Both the position numbers and the translations under genes were made by a program. The notes below the pieces were generated by a model that was not told the DNA's origin, did not search any database, and saw only the letters and a list, made by a program, of their open reading frames with translations. Of a stretch of 64,000 nucleotides of DNA, positions 1 to 14,375 are shown piece after piece. Each line of letters starts with the position of its first letter. Position 1 is the stretch's first letter. The stretch is from Blepharisma stoltei (lineage: Eukaryota > Ciliophora > Heterotrichea > Heterotrichida > Blepharismidae), in the NCBI GenBank assembly GCA_914767885.1, contig CAJZBQ010000054.1, forward strand, positions 847,501 through 911,500, given 5' to 3'.

Positions 1-12
1 TTTGAAAAGTGA

Positions 13-999
13 ATGGAAAATACAGAAAATGAAATCAAAATGCTTAATGCAAGGCTTCTAAGCATCTCTGAAGATCTTGAAAATAATATAATAAATTCAC
101 CTTTAAAACAACTTACAAAATTCTATGAAAATATTGGGGGCAATGCAAGCAATACTGAAGAAAATAAACAAAACTTTCCTAATCAAGAATTCAGCCAAGT
201 TTCTGAAAGTTATTATGACTATCCTCTAAGCCCACCACTTTTCCTTATTAATAAAAATAGTAATGGCGAAGTGAATCTGCTTGCTTATAATACTGAAAGT
301 GAAAGAGAATTGGTGTTAGATTTGCCAACTCAAGAAACATTTGACTATGGCACATGCATAACTAGCCTTCCTAATAAAGAAATTTTCTGCTTTGGCAGTG
401 CTAATCCAAACACTGGTATCTCTGCTATAATTGACCAGAGCTATGGACTCAAATTGCTTCCTTCCGGGAAACCTTGCTGCTTTTCATCAGCTGTCTATTT
501 CAAAAGAAGTATTTTTTGCTTTGGGGGACAAAATGAAGGCATAATGAGTTCAACCTTATCTGAAAAATTCGATTTAGAAAAAAATAAATGGGTCAGTTTA
601 AAGCCGCTGCCAAAGCCTGATCAATATTGCAATAGCATTATTTTCGATGGAGATATTTTGATTTCTGGGTGCTATAATAAAAATATATTACGGTATCGGA
701 CTATGGGTAATTATTTTACAAGGATAGATTATGAGTTTTCAACGAATAGAAAAATCTTAATAAGTTTGCCTAGGCTGTATTTGATTGAGTGCAAAGGGTA
801 TGTATACGAAAGTGAAATTAATGATGAAAATAATTGGAAGAAAATAGGAAAATCAATAATAACTAGTTCCAATTATCCTGGTCAATTGAATTGCCAATAT
901 AGCAAAGGAGCCATATATATAGGAGTTAAATGGCTTAATATGCATGAGTACTATAAATTTGATCTGAGCAGCAAAACCATGCTCCAGCTTAGTAAATAA
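13..999 (+). CDS. Kelch-repeat-like protein
   Basis: The frame encodes 328 residues from an ATG 12 bases inside the window, so the true start could lie further upstream. Residues about 80-250 show beta-propeller blades of kelch type: repeated aromatic-Gly pairs such as IFCFGS and IFCFGGQNEG, followed by a block like EKFDLEKNKWVSLKPLP, where kelch blades carry the conserved W. The N-terminal 75 residues are polar and probably helical. Kelch propellers are usually protein-interaction scaffolds; no catalytic domain is attached, so the partner is unknown. No TGA codon or insertion breaks the frame. The fold call is fairly safe, the role is not known. Confidence 0.75.
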   Translation: MENTENEIKMLNARLLSISEDLENNIINSPLKQLTKFYENIGGNASNTEENKQNFPNQEFSQVSESYYDYPLSPPLFLINKNSNGEVNLLAYNTESERELVLDLPTQETFDYGTCITSLPNKEIFCFGSANPNTGISAIIDQSYGLKLLPSGKPCCFSSAVYFKRSIFCFGGQNEGIMSSTLSEKFDLEKNKWVSLKPLPKPDQYCNSIIFDGDILISGCYNKNILRYRTMGNYFTRIDYEFSTNRKILISLPRLYLIECKGYVYESEINDENNWKKIGKSIITSSNYPGQLNCQYSKGAIYIGVKWLNMHEYYKFDLSSKTMLQLSK

Positions 1000-1165
1000 T
1001 AAGCTTTTTAATCAAAATTAATTATTATTTAGACTATTTAGCTAGAATGGTAATAACACTTGAGTATAATTCTAACTTTAATGTTATAGTTTCAATTTAA
1101 AATTCTATTTGATATATGAGAATAATACCTAACATTTATTTTTGATTAAACTTTATGCCTTGTTT

Positions 1166-1894
1166 CTATTCTTTAATAAGCGTGCTTTGCTCTTCATCTT
1201 CCTTTCTTTTCTTACAGCATTTTTGTATAATAAATAATTTTATCAAAGTAAAATCTATATAAACACTTAGAGCTCCTAATACATATCTTTCTCTTGGAAT
1301 CACCCTAAATTTCCCTTGTGAAATCATTTTCGCGTGATAAACAGAGAAAGCTCCAAACATCCCAAACATAAATGCGATAATTAATAAATAGAAGCGCTCA
1401 GCGCGGAAATAAAAAATTTGAATTATAAAATTCACAATTGACAGTTCAAGCACCCATAAAAGCCCTTTCGTCACGTTATAAACATCTTTTTCAAAAGCTG
1501 CATATAAAAATAAAGCAAAATGAACTGTGACAAATGCACTTAATAGCACAAAAGCTGTAACTGGCTTCCAACACACACTAAATAGTGACCCAAGCATCGC
1601 TCCTAGTCCTAGCGTAAAAAGAATGCCAAATATCAATGACAAAACCAAGCTTCCCCCTACTCTATCGACTTTAAATAAAATTATTGCGATAGGAATAAGA
1701 GATACCTTAAATCCTACTGTTAAGTAAATTCTTGATTCTGTGAACTCATAAACAGTTTCCACAAAAAGAATAAGACAAGAAACTCCAAAAGCAAATAAAA
1801 CGTGAATAAGGCGTAAAAGTAAGATCTTTCGGAGATAAACAAGTTCTTCATAGTCAGAGTGCTCTTGTGGAAGAGAAAAATGCTGCTCTTTCAT
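1166..1894 (-). CDS. TMBIM / Bax-inhibitor-1-like membrane protein
   Basis: The 242-residue protein has about seven hydrophobic segments from residue 25 to 228, short polar loops, a polar N-terminus and a basic tail KKRKEDEE. The last hydrophobic segment, VLGALSVYIDFTLIKLF, matches the TMBIM pattern of an acidic residue inside helix 7, which in this family forms part of the Ca2+/pH-gated pore. Family members (BI-1, lifeguard, GRINA) sit in ER or Golgi membranes and modulate calcium leak and stress-induced death. Length matches the family. The frame is uninterrupted. An unrelated seven-helix protein cannot be fully excluded. Confidence 0.72.
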   Translation of the reverse strand: MKEQHFSLPQEHSDYEELVYLRKILLLRLIHVLFAFGVSCLILFVETVYEFTESRIYLTVGFKVSLIPIAIILFKVDRVGGSLVLSLIFGILFTLGLGAMLGSLFSVCWKPVTAFVLLSAFVTVHFALFLYAAFEKDVYNVTKGLLWVLELSIVNFIIQIFYFRAERFYLLIIAFMFGMFGAFSVYHAKMISQGKFRVIPRERYVLGALSVYIDFTLIKLFIIQKCCKKRKEDEEQSTLIKE

Positions 1895-2517
1895 TGATTA
1901 TTTTTATTTATTGCTTATAGTAGTAATCAAAAAACGACTATTAGCATGAAAATTACTCAATAAGTTGATTTCGGGCAAAAGTTCTTTTAAAATTATTTAA
2001 TAAGTGCACAGGTGGCTTTGCAATTGTGTTTAAAAAATTTCGGTAAAGATGCCGGCGGTTGGGACAATATTTGAAATGCGAGCCCGGATTAACTTTAAAT
2101 GGGCTGCAAATATGCAAGGTACTTAATACTCTATCTAGTGCTTTATGCCAGTGAATTTATGAGAAATATTGTTATTAGATTGATATAGTAAACAGGACAA
2201 TTTTAGATTTATTAAGAATGCTATTAGATTAAGTCCTTGATAATTCATAGAAAACTTGACTCTTTCATAGCTCATTAAATTAGCTAAAAATAATTCAACT
2301 AGGATATATATATGAGAGGCTTAATTTAGAATTAATACATATAAGATCATTATTTTTAAATATTTAACGTTAATTGATAAAATGTTTATCTTTGGTATTA
2401 ATTTGAATAATTTGAGAGTTTTTGATTACTCAGGATTCTGCAATAAGCAATTTTCTTAATAATTATTTTTTCGTGTAAGTAAAATTTAATTATATTCCTT
2501 TTAAGTGGTATAATTGA
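1895..2517. other. Intergenic, no gene seen
   Basis: AT-rich spacer between two minus-strand genes. A more GC-rich patch at about 2045-2110 stands out from its surroundings and may be a worn repeat fragment. No open frame with family character was found. Confidence 0.5.
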
Positions 2518-3960
2518 TTAAAAGTTAATAGTTTTACTAAAAGTTGCTAAACATGCCTCTTTGATAGCTTCTGAAAACCCAGGATGTCCATGGCAAGTTC
2601 TTGCTATATCTTCTGCAGCTGCTCCATACTCTATTCCAACAACTCCTTCCATAATAATCTCTCCTGCATCAGGCCCTATAATATGTAGTCCTAACAGCTG
2701 ATTAGTTTCTTTATGTGCCAAAGCCTTAACAAACCCTTCCATCTCTTGATTAGCCCTCGCTCTTGAGTTTGCTATAAACGGAAAAGTGCCTTTATTATAA
2801 GGGACATTGCTTGCTTTTAATTCTTCTTCAGTTTTTCCTACTTGAGCGACTTCAGGATGAGTATATACAACGCCAGGAATTGCATCATAATTTATATGCC
2901 CACCTTGGCCAGCTATATGTTCAGCCACAAAAACCCCTTCTTCTTCAGCTTTGTGAGCAAGCATTGGTCCTCTTATAGTATCTCCAATAGCATAGATGTG
3001 GGCATGTCTCAAAGTTTGTAAATGATCATTTACATTTACTCGCCCTTGTTTATCTCTTGATACATCAATGAAGTCTAAATGCAAGCCTTGAGTATAAGGC
3101 TTTCTTCCAACCGCTACAAGTACATAATCACAGTCTATACTGTCTGGGACATTTTTAGAGTCTGGTGAAGCTGGCTCAATTTTGACATGGACTGAATCAT
3201 CTTTGGCTTCTCCACCTACAACTTTTGCTCCTAAATGGAATTTTATGCCTTGCTTTACTAAGATTTTTTGTAAACTTTGAGCGACTTCTAAGTCAAGCGC
3301 TGGGGCAAGTCTATTTAAATATTCCACAACAATTACTTCAGTGCCAAGCCTGCTATAAACACTTCCGAGTTCAAGCCCAATAACCCCAGCTCCAATTACA
3401 ACCATACGTTTAGGTATTTCTTTCAGCGCCATCGCGCCAGTGTTTGAAAGCACTCTTTTTTCATCTATAGGCAAGATCCCTCCAGGGACTTGGCTTGGTT
3501 CAGATCCTGTAGCAATCAGAATATTTTTGGCTCTAATAGGGTTTGCATTATCAATAGTCAAAGTATTAGGGTCTTGGAAAGCTCCTGCCCCTTTCAGGTA
3601 AGTGACCGAATTTTTCTTAAAAAGAGCTTCAATTCCTCGTGTTAATCCGGACACTGCTTGTTCTTTGCTTTTCATCATTTGGCCAAAATCTACTTTTAAG
3701 CTATCAAATAAAATTCCATGGTCTTTAAAGTGTTTTTGGGCTTCATAGTATTTATGAGAAGAATTTAATAAAGCTTTTGCAGGGATGCAGCCTACATTAA
3801 GACAAGTTCCTCCTAAAGTTCCTCGTTTTTCGATACATGCTGTTTTGAGGCCGAGCTGGGCTGCTTTTATTGCTGCGACATAGCCGCCAGGGCCACCTCC
3901 AACAACAGCTAAATCATAATCAAAGCTTGCAAACGCACGCTTAGCTAGCCTACCAAGCAT
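2518..3960 (-). CDS. DLD: Dihydrolipoamide dehydrogenase, mitochondrial (E3)
   Basis: This flavoprotein reoxidises dihydrolipoamide in the pyruvate, 2-oxoglutarate, branched-chain 2-oxoacid and glycine cleavage complexes, passing electrons to NAD+. The 480-residue frame has every hallmark: an FAD Rossmann motif GGGPGGYVAAIKAAQLG near residue 21, the redox disulfide in GGTCLNVGCIPAKALL, a second NAD-binding motif GAGVIGLELGS, the FAD-contacting AIGDTIRGPMLAHKAEEEG, and the C-terminal HGHPGFSEAIKEA holding the catalytic His-Glu pair. The first 13 residues (MLGRLAKRAFASF) are basic and amphipathic, as expected for a mitochondrial presequence, which supports this start. No IES or intron interrupts 1.4 kb, in contrast with most neighbours. 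Confidence 0.96.
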   Translation of the reverse strand: MLGRLAKRAFASFDYDLAVVGGGPGGYVAAIKAAQLGLKTACIEKRGTLGGTCLNVGCIPAKALLNSSHKYYEAQKHFKDHGILFDSLKVDFGQMMKSKEQAVSGLTRGIEALFKKNSVTYLKGAGAFQDPNTLTIDNANPIRAKNILIATGSEPSQVPGGILPIDEKRVLSNTGAMALKEIPKRMVVIGAGVIGLELGSVYSRLGTEVIVVEYLNRLAPALDLEVAQSLQKILVKQGIKFHLGAKVVGGEAKDDSVHVKIEPASPDSKNVPDSIDCDYVLVAVGRKPYTQGLHLDFIDVSRDKQGRVNVNDHLQTLRHAHIYAIGDTIRGPMLAHKAEEEGVFVAEHIAGQGGHINYDAIPGVVYTHPEVAQVGKTEEELKASNVPYNKGTFPFIANSRARANQEMEGFVKALAHKETNQLLGLHIIGPDAGEIIMEGVVGIEYGAAAEDIARTCHGHPGFSEAIKEACLATFSKTINF

Positions 3961-3978
3961 ATTAATAAAATGTATTTA

Positions 3979-4343
3979 CTCCCCCATGAGTGAACAAAAC
4001 CATTAGAAAAATCGCTATTTTTTGCCAAAAACCCACCCTCCGTGAGTGAGTGAACAAAAATTTTTTTATGGAAAAAAAATTTGATATATAAGTGGTAAAT
4101 TAGTATAATGAAACCTAGAGCTTATTCTGTTTAATTTTAAACAAAATTGCTTTTTAAAACACAAATTTTTTATAAATTAAATAAATATTTGCTTTCCAAT
4201 TTTTGCGAATTAGGATTTTTTTAAATTTCGAAAAAAAAAAATTTTCTTTAAAATTTCTATATATAATTTTTTTTAAAAAAAAAATTTAACCCCCCTCCGT
4301 GTGAGTGAACAAAATTTTTTTTGTTCACTCACGGAGGGGGGGA
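3979..4343. mobile_element. CTCCCCC MITE, copy M1
   Basis: A 365 bp element starting CTCCCCC and ending GGGGGGGA, flanked by TTA on both sides (3976-3978 and 4344-4346). The right end is a snap-back hairpin (about 4290-4342) of CCCCCTCCGTG...GTGAACAAAA against its complement. The core is very AT-rich. It lies upstream of the DLD start, outside coding sequence. No coding capacity, so non-autonomous. Confidence 0.85.
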
Positions 4344-4497
4344 TTAGTACAAATTTGCATAAGAAATTAAGTTTTATGATTATTGTTTTAAGAGTTTACT
4401 CTAATAAATTAAAACATCCCTTACATAATCGTATAAGTATTCTTAAGATAAAAAAAATATAAAAACTTAGGCTTAATTCATAAAATAAATATTAGTT

Positions 4498-5085
4498 TTA
4501 CATCCAGCAGAACTTGTCTCGAACTCTTTGTGCTCTAATATTTAGCAAATCTTCTTGTGATAAAGGCTGATTTGATTCAACGTTGTCTGTTTTATAGGTC
4601 CAAGGTCCGCGTTTTACCCTTATTTCGTAATTTGCATTTGAGTCTTCAGTTTTTTGTTTTTTTTTAGGCTTTGATTCTTCATATTCCTTTCGAGGATCTA
4701 CTTTAATAGGAGGTTTTTGGATAAAAAATTCTATATTTGATTCTTGGCTTAAAGGCTCATTCAGGCAAGCTGATTTATCACTTAAAACTAGTATAACTTT
4801 TCTTCTTTCTTCTGAATTAGCAGTTCTTACAATAATTTCGTCGTTTTGCTCAATTTCTTCTGTAAATAATGTTCCCGTCCCATGTACTGTAGTCCCTGAA
4901 ATTAAAATTTTTCCTGTTCCTTGTTTGATTTCTTGTTGGACTTCATATGGTTCCAATGATACATTTTCTGGGATTTCTTTTTGTTTTTTCTGCTTCCTTT
5001 TTTGTTTTTGCAACTTTTTAAGCTGCTTAAATACCTCATTTTTCGCTTTGGCTAATTTTAAAGCAGGTCGTAAATTGGATGACAT
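4498..5085 (-). CDS. Unknown lysine-rich protein
   Basis: A 195-residue protein that I do not recognise. Residues 1-40 are a highly basic run (KKLQKQKRKQKKQK), probably helical and able to act as a nuclear or nucleolar signal. Residues about 55-120 form a compact segment around ISGTTVHGTGTLFTEE followed by DEIIVR, which reads like a small beta-rich domain with a repeated G-T turn. A second basic cluster KPKKKQK lies near residue 140. The protein ends with RDKFCWM. Uninterrupted frame, ATG near a short AT-rich leader. A nucleolar role is only a guess from composition. Confidence 0.6.
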   Translation of the reverse strand: MSSNLRPALKLAKAKNEVFKQLKKLQKQKRKQKKQKEIPENVSLEPYEVQQEIKQGTGKILISGTTVHGTGTLFTEEIEQNDEIIVRTANSEERRKVILVLSDKSACLNEPLSQESNIEFFIQKPPIKVDPRKEYEESKPKKKQKTEDSNANYEIRVKRGPWTYKTDNVESNQPLSQEDLLNIRAQRVRDKFCWM

Positions 5086-5395
5086 TTATAAAAATTATGC
5101 AAGCTATTATAAATGTCACTTTGATTTATAATCTCAATTAAAAATACAAATAAAAACTAATTTCTATATTGCAATAACTGCTGTAAATATAATGCATTAG
5201 TTAAAAGTTTACCTTTAAAAGCTAAATTTATTCTAGTTTATAATTATCAAAGAATATTGGTATAATCCAAGGAGATATTTAATGCAGAACTTTTATAAAG
5301 AATATATATATATGCAAATTTCTCATTTTATTGTGGCAACTTTTTCCCATTTCTCAATTAAACTAAATGGAAGAATAAAATAGACACCAAAAGGG

Positions 5396-6715
5396 ATGAA
5401 CAATTTTTCCAACGAAAACGAAGAATTCAAAGATATCAATCCTCTTACAGAGGCTCCTCTGTCAAATATCCCTCATAAAGAATCATTAAATATTATGGAT
5501 GAAGGCTTAGATCCATCTTCTTCATATGAGGAAGAAACAATAGTTATCTCTGTAATAAACCCAGTAATTAAAGAAGAAAGGCTCGGCAGTCACGTTAATT
5601 ATACGATAATGGGCCAAGACTCTAAAGGCACTTTCGAAGCTTGCAGGCGCTATAAAGATTTCAAAGCACTCCGAGACTCACTTATAGATAGATGGCCTGG
5701 GTGCTTTATTCCTCAAATTCCTCCAAAACAAGCTATTGTATATTTTATATAGGGAAATTTAGATCCTCAATTTATTGAGCAAAGGAGAAAACTATTGGAA
5801 TATTTTTTAACAAAATCAAGCTCATATAGCTATATTTTTCGATCTCCAGAATTTAATTTGTTTATTAGAAGTGAAGGACAATTCAGAAAAAACCTCCAAG
5901 AAGTAAAAAAATTAAATTATTCTTTTATTGATGGATATCGTATATAATATAAAAAATAATATTTAAAGCTATTCATAGTATGCTTGGTATATACAGAAAT
6001 AGCTCAAAATTTCAAAGAAGAGTTTCCCAATTATATCACTTATCAAATATCTGAAGATTTAAACAACAAAATTGAAGCTTCTCTTCTGGCATTTCAATCA
6101 GGTATTGCAGCACTCAATAAGTTTGAAGAAATCTGTAAGGAAAACGTGATTAATTTCGCTGCATTTGAAATTGAGCTACTGAGATTAATGAAAGGAATCC
6201 AAGCAATTAATATTTTCTATAAAGAAAATTTTGAATCTCGAGAAGTCAATGTTTTACTGAGGGATTCCTATACAAATCCTTACCAAATCCTGCTTGACTG
6301 GATAAGAAAAGAAGTCCTTGACCTTGAAGCTATGATAGACCTTGTCGCAAAGCAGGTGGAATATAACAAAATCAAAGGAAAATACGAAGACAAGCTTGAC
6401 GAAAGCAAATTAGACCTAGAAAAAATGCATCAAGGAAAGAAGCTGCTATCCCAAAGGCTATCAAGAAAACCCAAAGAGCATCATTTATCAAAAATTGAAG
6501 GAAATATTGATAATTTAGAAAATGACATAAAAAGCTTAAACCTGATATGCAAAATTATCACTGCCAGAATCATTGAAGAAGAGATCCCGAAATTCAGAGA
6601 ACATAAGCAGGAAAAATATGAAATGATTATGAGGGCTTTTACAAACTCCGCAATCCAAGAATTTGAGAATCTTATAAACCAAAATAAAGTGATAGAAAAT
6701 AGTTTAAATTATTAA
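5396..6715 (+). CDS. Sorting nexin (PX plus BAR-like coiled coil)
   Basis: Exon 1 (5396-5737) carries an acidic N-terminus and the first half of a PX domain, including RYKDFKALRDSL and the proline loop of IPQIPPKQAI. After a 15-nt intron, exon 2 continues GNLDPQFIEQRRKLLEYFL and RSPEFNLFI, completing PX. Past a short IES, residues about 185-420 form long helices typical of a BAR domain. Sorting nexins of this kind bind phosphoinositides on endosomes and shape tubules in the retromer/recycling pathway. The PX basic residues (RRY, R of EQRR) are present, so lipid binding is plausible. The exact SNX subtype cannot be set by eye. Confidence 0.85.
5738..5752 (+). other. 15-nt intron in sorting nexin gene
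   Basis: GTATATTTTATATAG. It carries an in-frame stop; removal joins PPKQAI to GNLDPQ within the PX domain exactly as the family requires. This length is the standard heterotrich intron size. Confidence 0.92.
5936..5989. other. Short IES (54 bp) in sorting nexin gene
   Basis: AT-rich segment with in-frame TAA stops between TA dinucleotides. Deleting it and keeping one TA joins FIDGY to TEIAQNFKEEF in frame. No GT...AG pair of intron size fits. Confidence 0.6.
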
Positions 6716-6769
6716 AAATTACACTTAATAGTTCATGAGTTTTGCCATATTTAATTATTGGTTATAAAA

Positions 6770-7521
6770 ATGTCAAAGAAAGCGAAATACGTGTCTGAGA
6801 GCTCCACAAAGGACGCTAAAAGAGGAGGCTCAAGAGGAAAATCCCCAGGCAGAGGAAAAGCTGAAGTTCCAGACACTTCAAACTTGACCCAGGATGAGAT
6901 ATACTTTTGCTGGACAATTTTATATTAAAAATTTATTTTTTTTGAAAATTATTAATTCAATTATAGATTATTGCACTTTTTGGTTCTTTATCCTAAGTCT
7001 CAGAGGCAATAAGGACTAATATTCAAGACCTTTTGCATCAATATGGCCCTAAAACATGAATGCTATAGCCTAAAATGCCAAATGCATTATAATACACTAT
7101 AAATGAAATCAAAGAAGCGTTTGACCTTTTTGATTCTGATAATTCTGGCACCATCGATCCTAAAGAAATTAACGCTGCTCTTGCCTCTCTTGGACAAGAC
7201 AAAACCCCAACTATCTTCAGACTTTTGGCAGGAATCGAAGAATTAGGAGCCTCCATTACTTTTGAAGACTTTTTAGGACACATCAGTGAAAGGCTAGGCC
7301 ATAGAAACACAAGAGATGGAATTAAAAGAATTTTCGATTTATTTGACGCTGATGGATCAGAGACTATTAATGTGAAAAATCTTGCAAGAGTCGCAAGGGA
7401 GCTCGGAGAAAGCATGACTGAAGAAGAATTACAAGAAGCACTTGCAAAGGTCTCCGCTGATAAACAAGCAATGACCTTTGATGACTTCTATGTAGTCATG
7501 ACCAAGAAAATCTATGGCTAA
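6770..7521 (+). CDS. Centrin-like EF-hand protein
   Basis: The protein starts MSKKAKYVSES with a basic, Gly/Arg/Lys-rich tail of about 40 residues (RGGSRGKSPGRGK). After removal of a 200 bp IES it continues DEINEIKEAFDLFDSDNSG. EF-hand 1 has a full calcium loop (DSDNSGTIDPKE). EF-hand 2 is degenerate. EF-hand 3 (DADGSETINVKN) lacks the usual final Glu, and EF-hand 4 is degenerate. Order and length (about 180 residues) match centrins, the Ca2+-binding proteins of basal bodies and, in heterotrichs, contractile fibres. Calmodulin is less likely because of the basic N-terminus and the ending KKIYG. Ca2+ binding probably rests mainly on site 1. Confidence 0.85.
6900..7099. other. IES (200 bp) in centrin-like gene
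   Basis: Starts at TATACTTTTGC just after the codons for LTQDE and ends before TAAATGAAATC. Keeping one TA gives ATA-AAT-GAA, encoding I-N-E, and restores the EF-hand 1 helix. The interior is AT-rich, has in-frame stops and looks non-coding. Confidence 0.85.
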
Positions 7522-7694
7522 CTTAAAAAAAATTAAAATATTTCTTATAATTACATTAAAATATCGCAATATGCAAGGTCAAAATAAAAAACTATAAAAC
7601 TTAAAATTACTGATTTTAAAAGTATGATGATTTTTCAATGTTCATGATAATAGATTCTCATATATTAAATAATTTATAAGCAAATACGCATTAG

Positions 7695-11934
<4,240 letters not shown>

Positions 11935-12162
11935 AATATACATATTTTTTGTAGTTATAGCGAATTAAAACTGATATTTATTGGATGTTGGAGCCATATT
12001 TATTATGAATAAGTCTAATTTTGATAAGTAGTTATGAGCCACCCTTGACCAGGGTGAGCTATTTATAGGGTGTTAAAAATGGTTTTAAGCCAGACTATTA
12101 TTTTGGATTTATAAGAAATAGATAGATAAAAATAATAGAATTTAGACAGATTTAGTATACAT

Positions 12163-12549
12163 TTAAAGCGCTGCCATTGAATTTTCATCAACGGCTGGAT
12201 CGCTATCAATTTTAAAGCAAGCCATGCTTATTTCGTCCTCAGTGCTGCTTCTGGATGGGACTTCTTGTTTCACAAATCGGCCGCAGACTCTTACGCGCTT
12301 GTCAGCAGATTCTTTGCGGCTTTGATACCTGACCTTTTTGTCATAGACTCTGGAGTGTTTCTTATCAAGGTAACGCTTTACCTTGCTTGCCCTTTCTGAT
12401 TTGGTTAAGCTTCCAAGATAGGTGTTATCAGGGTTCATTATAAACTGAGAAGCAGGGACGAGAAGAAAATGAGTGACTGGTTTGATTGCTATTGGCATCA
12501 CGATTTCAGGATCATAGCTTGATTCACTTGAAAAACCTGGGCTTTCCAT
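12163..12549 (-). CDS. CCT-motif protein
   Basis: A 128-residue protein with a clear CCT motif (CONSTANS, CO-like, TOC1) at residues about 55-95: ERASKVKRYLDKKHSR, then DKKVRYQSRKESADKR and VRVCGRFVK. The motif binds DNA with NF-Y partners in plants and is also found in other protists. Here there is no B-box or response-regulator domain, only flanking Ser-rich and acidic tails. A DNA-binding or transcriptional role is reasonable from the motif. The start is the first ATG in the frame, preceded by AT-rich DNA. No interruption. Confidence 0.85.
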   Translation of the reverse strand: MESPGFSSESSYDPEIVMPIAIKPVTHFLLVPASQFIMNPDNTYLGSLTKSERASKVKRYLDKKHSRVYDKKVRYQSRKESADKRVRVCGRFVKQEVPSRSSTEDEISMACFKIDSDPAVDENSMAAL

Positions 12550-13088
12550 ATTTTATTAATATAACCCAAGGTTCAGAGCGCTAAATCCATATTTAGAGAA
12601 GTGGAAGGGAGTGTGGTAAAGATTGATCGGAATTAATAGAAAATTTGAGGCAAAGAAAAAAATTTTTAGTAAAAGAGGCTTATGTGAAGACCTCTACTGA
12701 AAGATAATTTGTATTGTATATACTAAAATAGATTAAATTTGAAGCCTTTGCGTTATATGACTAAGCATAAAATCTCATTTAATATTTGGTTATTAGTTTT
12801 TCCTTATTTGCCTATGAGGGTATAACTAATATATTTTTATTGGTTCAATCAAAATCAGAATTAAACTGCAAGTACCGGATATTAATTTTTGAAGGAAAAT
12901 TAAAAATTACTAAAAATTTGCTAAAGCTCTATTTTTTGAACTTATTCTATGTGTGGCAAAGCACGGAAACAGAAAATTTTATACACCATTCTTAATTTTA
13001 TAATTAAAATTTAAAAATGACTTACATACTCATATTTTAATAATCAAGCAAATAAGTTTTGCTCTAAATTTTATTTAATTAATCAATT
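12550..13088. other. Intergenic
   Basis: AT-rich spacer. A 69-codon plus-strand open frame at 12786-12995 has low-complexity, unstructured content and no recognisable family; I see nothing convincing here. Confidence 0.5.
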
Positions 13089-14110
13089 TTAATTGACAGG
13101 ATTCTCATTTTGTAGTAGAGGATGTTCGACCTCGCCATCAATTTTTGGGCCTTGGTTTCTTTTATTTTTGATATAATTCATAGCTGCTGATGATAAATTT
13201 TTTGTTTTGCTTTCTATTCCTAGCTTCGTCCTCTCCTTGAACCAGCAAAAAATTTCGCTCACAAAGATGTGTAATTTTTTACATATTTTTTTTAAATTAA
13301 AAAAAAAAGCAAATTTTCAATACAATTAATTTAATTTGTTAAATTTATTTTAAAATGCAAGCTGCTTAAATTGAATAGAACTGTCTAGAGATTTCATTAT
13401 AATATATATAAATATATATTTTAAAACAAATTTTTGCTCACTTATTTTTTTTTTTTAAAATAAAGATCTTTCCAACGGCTTTACTTGCTCACAAAGGAGA
13501 GGGGGAGTATGAAAAAGTTATTTGCAGCATTTCTCACTTTTTGAGCTTTAGGATTCAAATAATTATAATTTACCCAATATTTTTTTATATAAGCATTTAT
13601 TAAACAGATTTAAAAAAATCATAATAACAATTAATTTAAAAATAAATTTAACAGCTAAAATTTTAGAAAATGTGATTATTTGCAAAATTTCAGACATTTT
13701 ATATAAGAACTTTTAGCCTCTTCAGTAAGATGATTAGTAGTATTTTTGGCTATATTTTCAACATATTGAACATGAGGATGCTGTGAAAATTTTTTGACTT
13801 CTTCATTAATTTTATTAGCAGCTTTTGTTCCCTGCTCATCAAGCTTTTTCATAGTAGGATTGGTGCTCACAAAATTATTAAACTTATCAAAAACTTTATC
13901 TCCAAATTGAACTGAGTTTGTATATTTAGCTTTAATTCATGATTTCCATCCTTTTGGCCTCTCTTCATTTTCTATTGGAGGAACTTGGACATTTCCTATA
14001 TTTTCAGCTAGAGGAGGTTGTATAGGAATTTCTGAATACTCCTGGGGAGCTAGCATTTCAGTATTAGGAGAATATGATGGACTATTCTCATTTATAAGTT
14101 GAATAAGCAT
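13089..14110 (-). CDS. Unknown protein, interrupted by an insertion
   Basis: Not recognised. The N-terminal part (14110 down to about 13690) reads through a TGA as Trp in WKSWIKAKYTNSV. It has a proline-rich first 50 residues and a helical segment FGDKVFDKFNNFV ... KINEEVKKFSQHP. The C-terminal part (about 13240 to stop 13089) reads CWFKERTKLGIESKTKN and ends QNENPVN. Between them lie about 440 bp containing a CTCCCCC-family MITE and in-frame stops. The two parts could be one gene; the ends TTTTGC/TTTTGC match but are not TA, so the exact join is open. Two separate genes is the alternative. Confidence 0.55.
13240..13507. mobile_element. CTCCCCC MITE family, copy M3 (diverged)
   Basis: Right end GCTCACAAAGGAGAGGGGGAG followed by TAT; left end weak (TTTCGCTCACAAAG). 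The core shares TTGAATAGAACTGTCTAGAG and the AT-rich tract of other copies. It interrupts the unknown minus-strand gene. Confidence 0.65.
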
Positions 14111-14124
14111 AAACTTATATTAGA

Positions 14125-14330
14125 TTAACTGTTAGTATAGGGCTCCAGCAACTCAGTCGCTTCTAAAAGCACGCCTGATATCTTCGCCTTTCTTTCGCTA
14201 AGTCGCTTTGTATCCTGTCGTTAGTCCAACGAGGCCAGGCTCCATGGCTTCTATAAGAGTTGGGGGCATTACAAAATCGGGGTGCTGGGGATTTGGTTTC
14301 CTGCACAGGAAAAAATATCTCTACATATAC
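14125..14330. repeat. GC-rich repeat fragment
   Basis: About 200 bp with sharply higher GC than its neighbours (for example GCTCCAGCAACTCAGTCGC) and no open frame. Likely a SINE-like fragment, but I could not match it confidently to the other copies. Confidence 0.4.
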
Positions 14331-14375
14331 TTAATATAATAAATTTTTTTTTAACAAATAATTTCTAAAAAATTT

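Noticed and set aside
3979-4343. Helitron-like element because of the 3' hairpin
   Set aside because: Inverted termini and a 3-bp duplication are present; Helitrons have neither and insert between A and T with CTRR ends.
7038-7415. A 125-codon minus-strand open frame across the centrin gene
   Set aside because: It is the antisense shadow of the EF-hand coding sequence; the plus strand has the calcium loops and family order.
12786-12995. 69-codon plus-strand open frame
   Set aside because: AT-driven composition, no conserved motif, no neighbour context.
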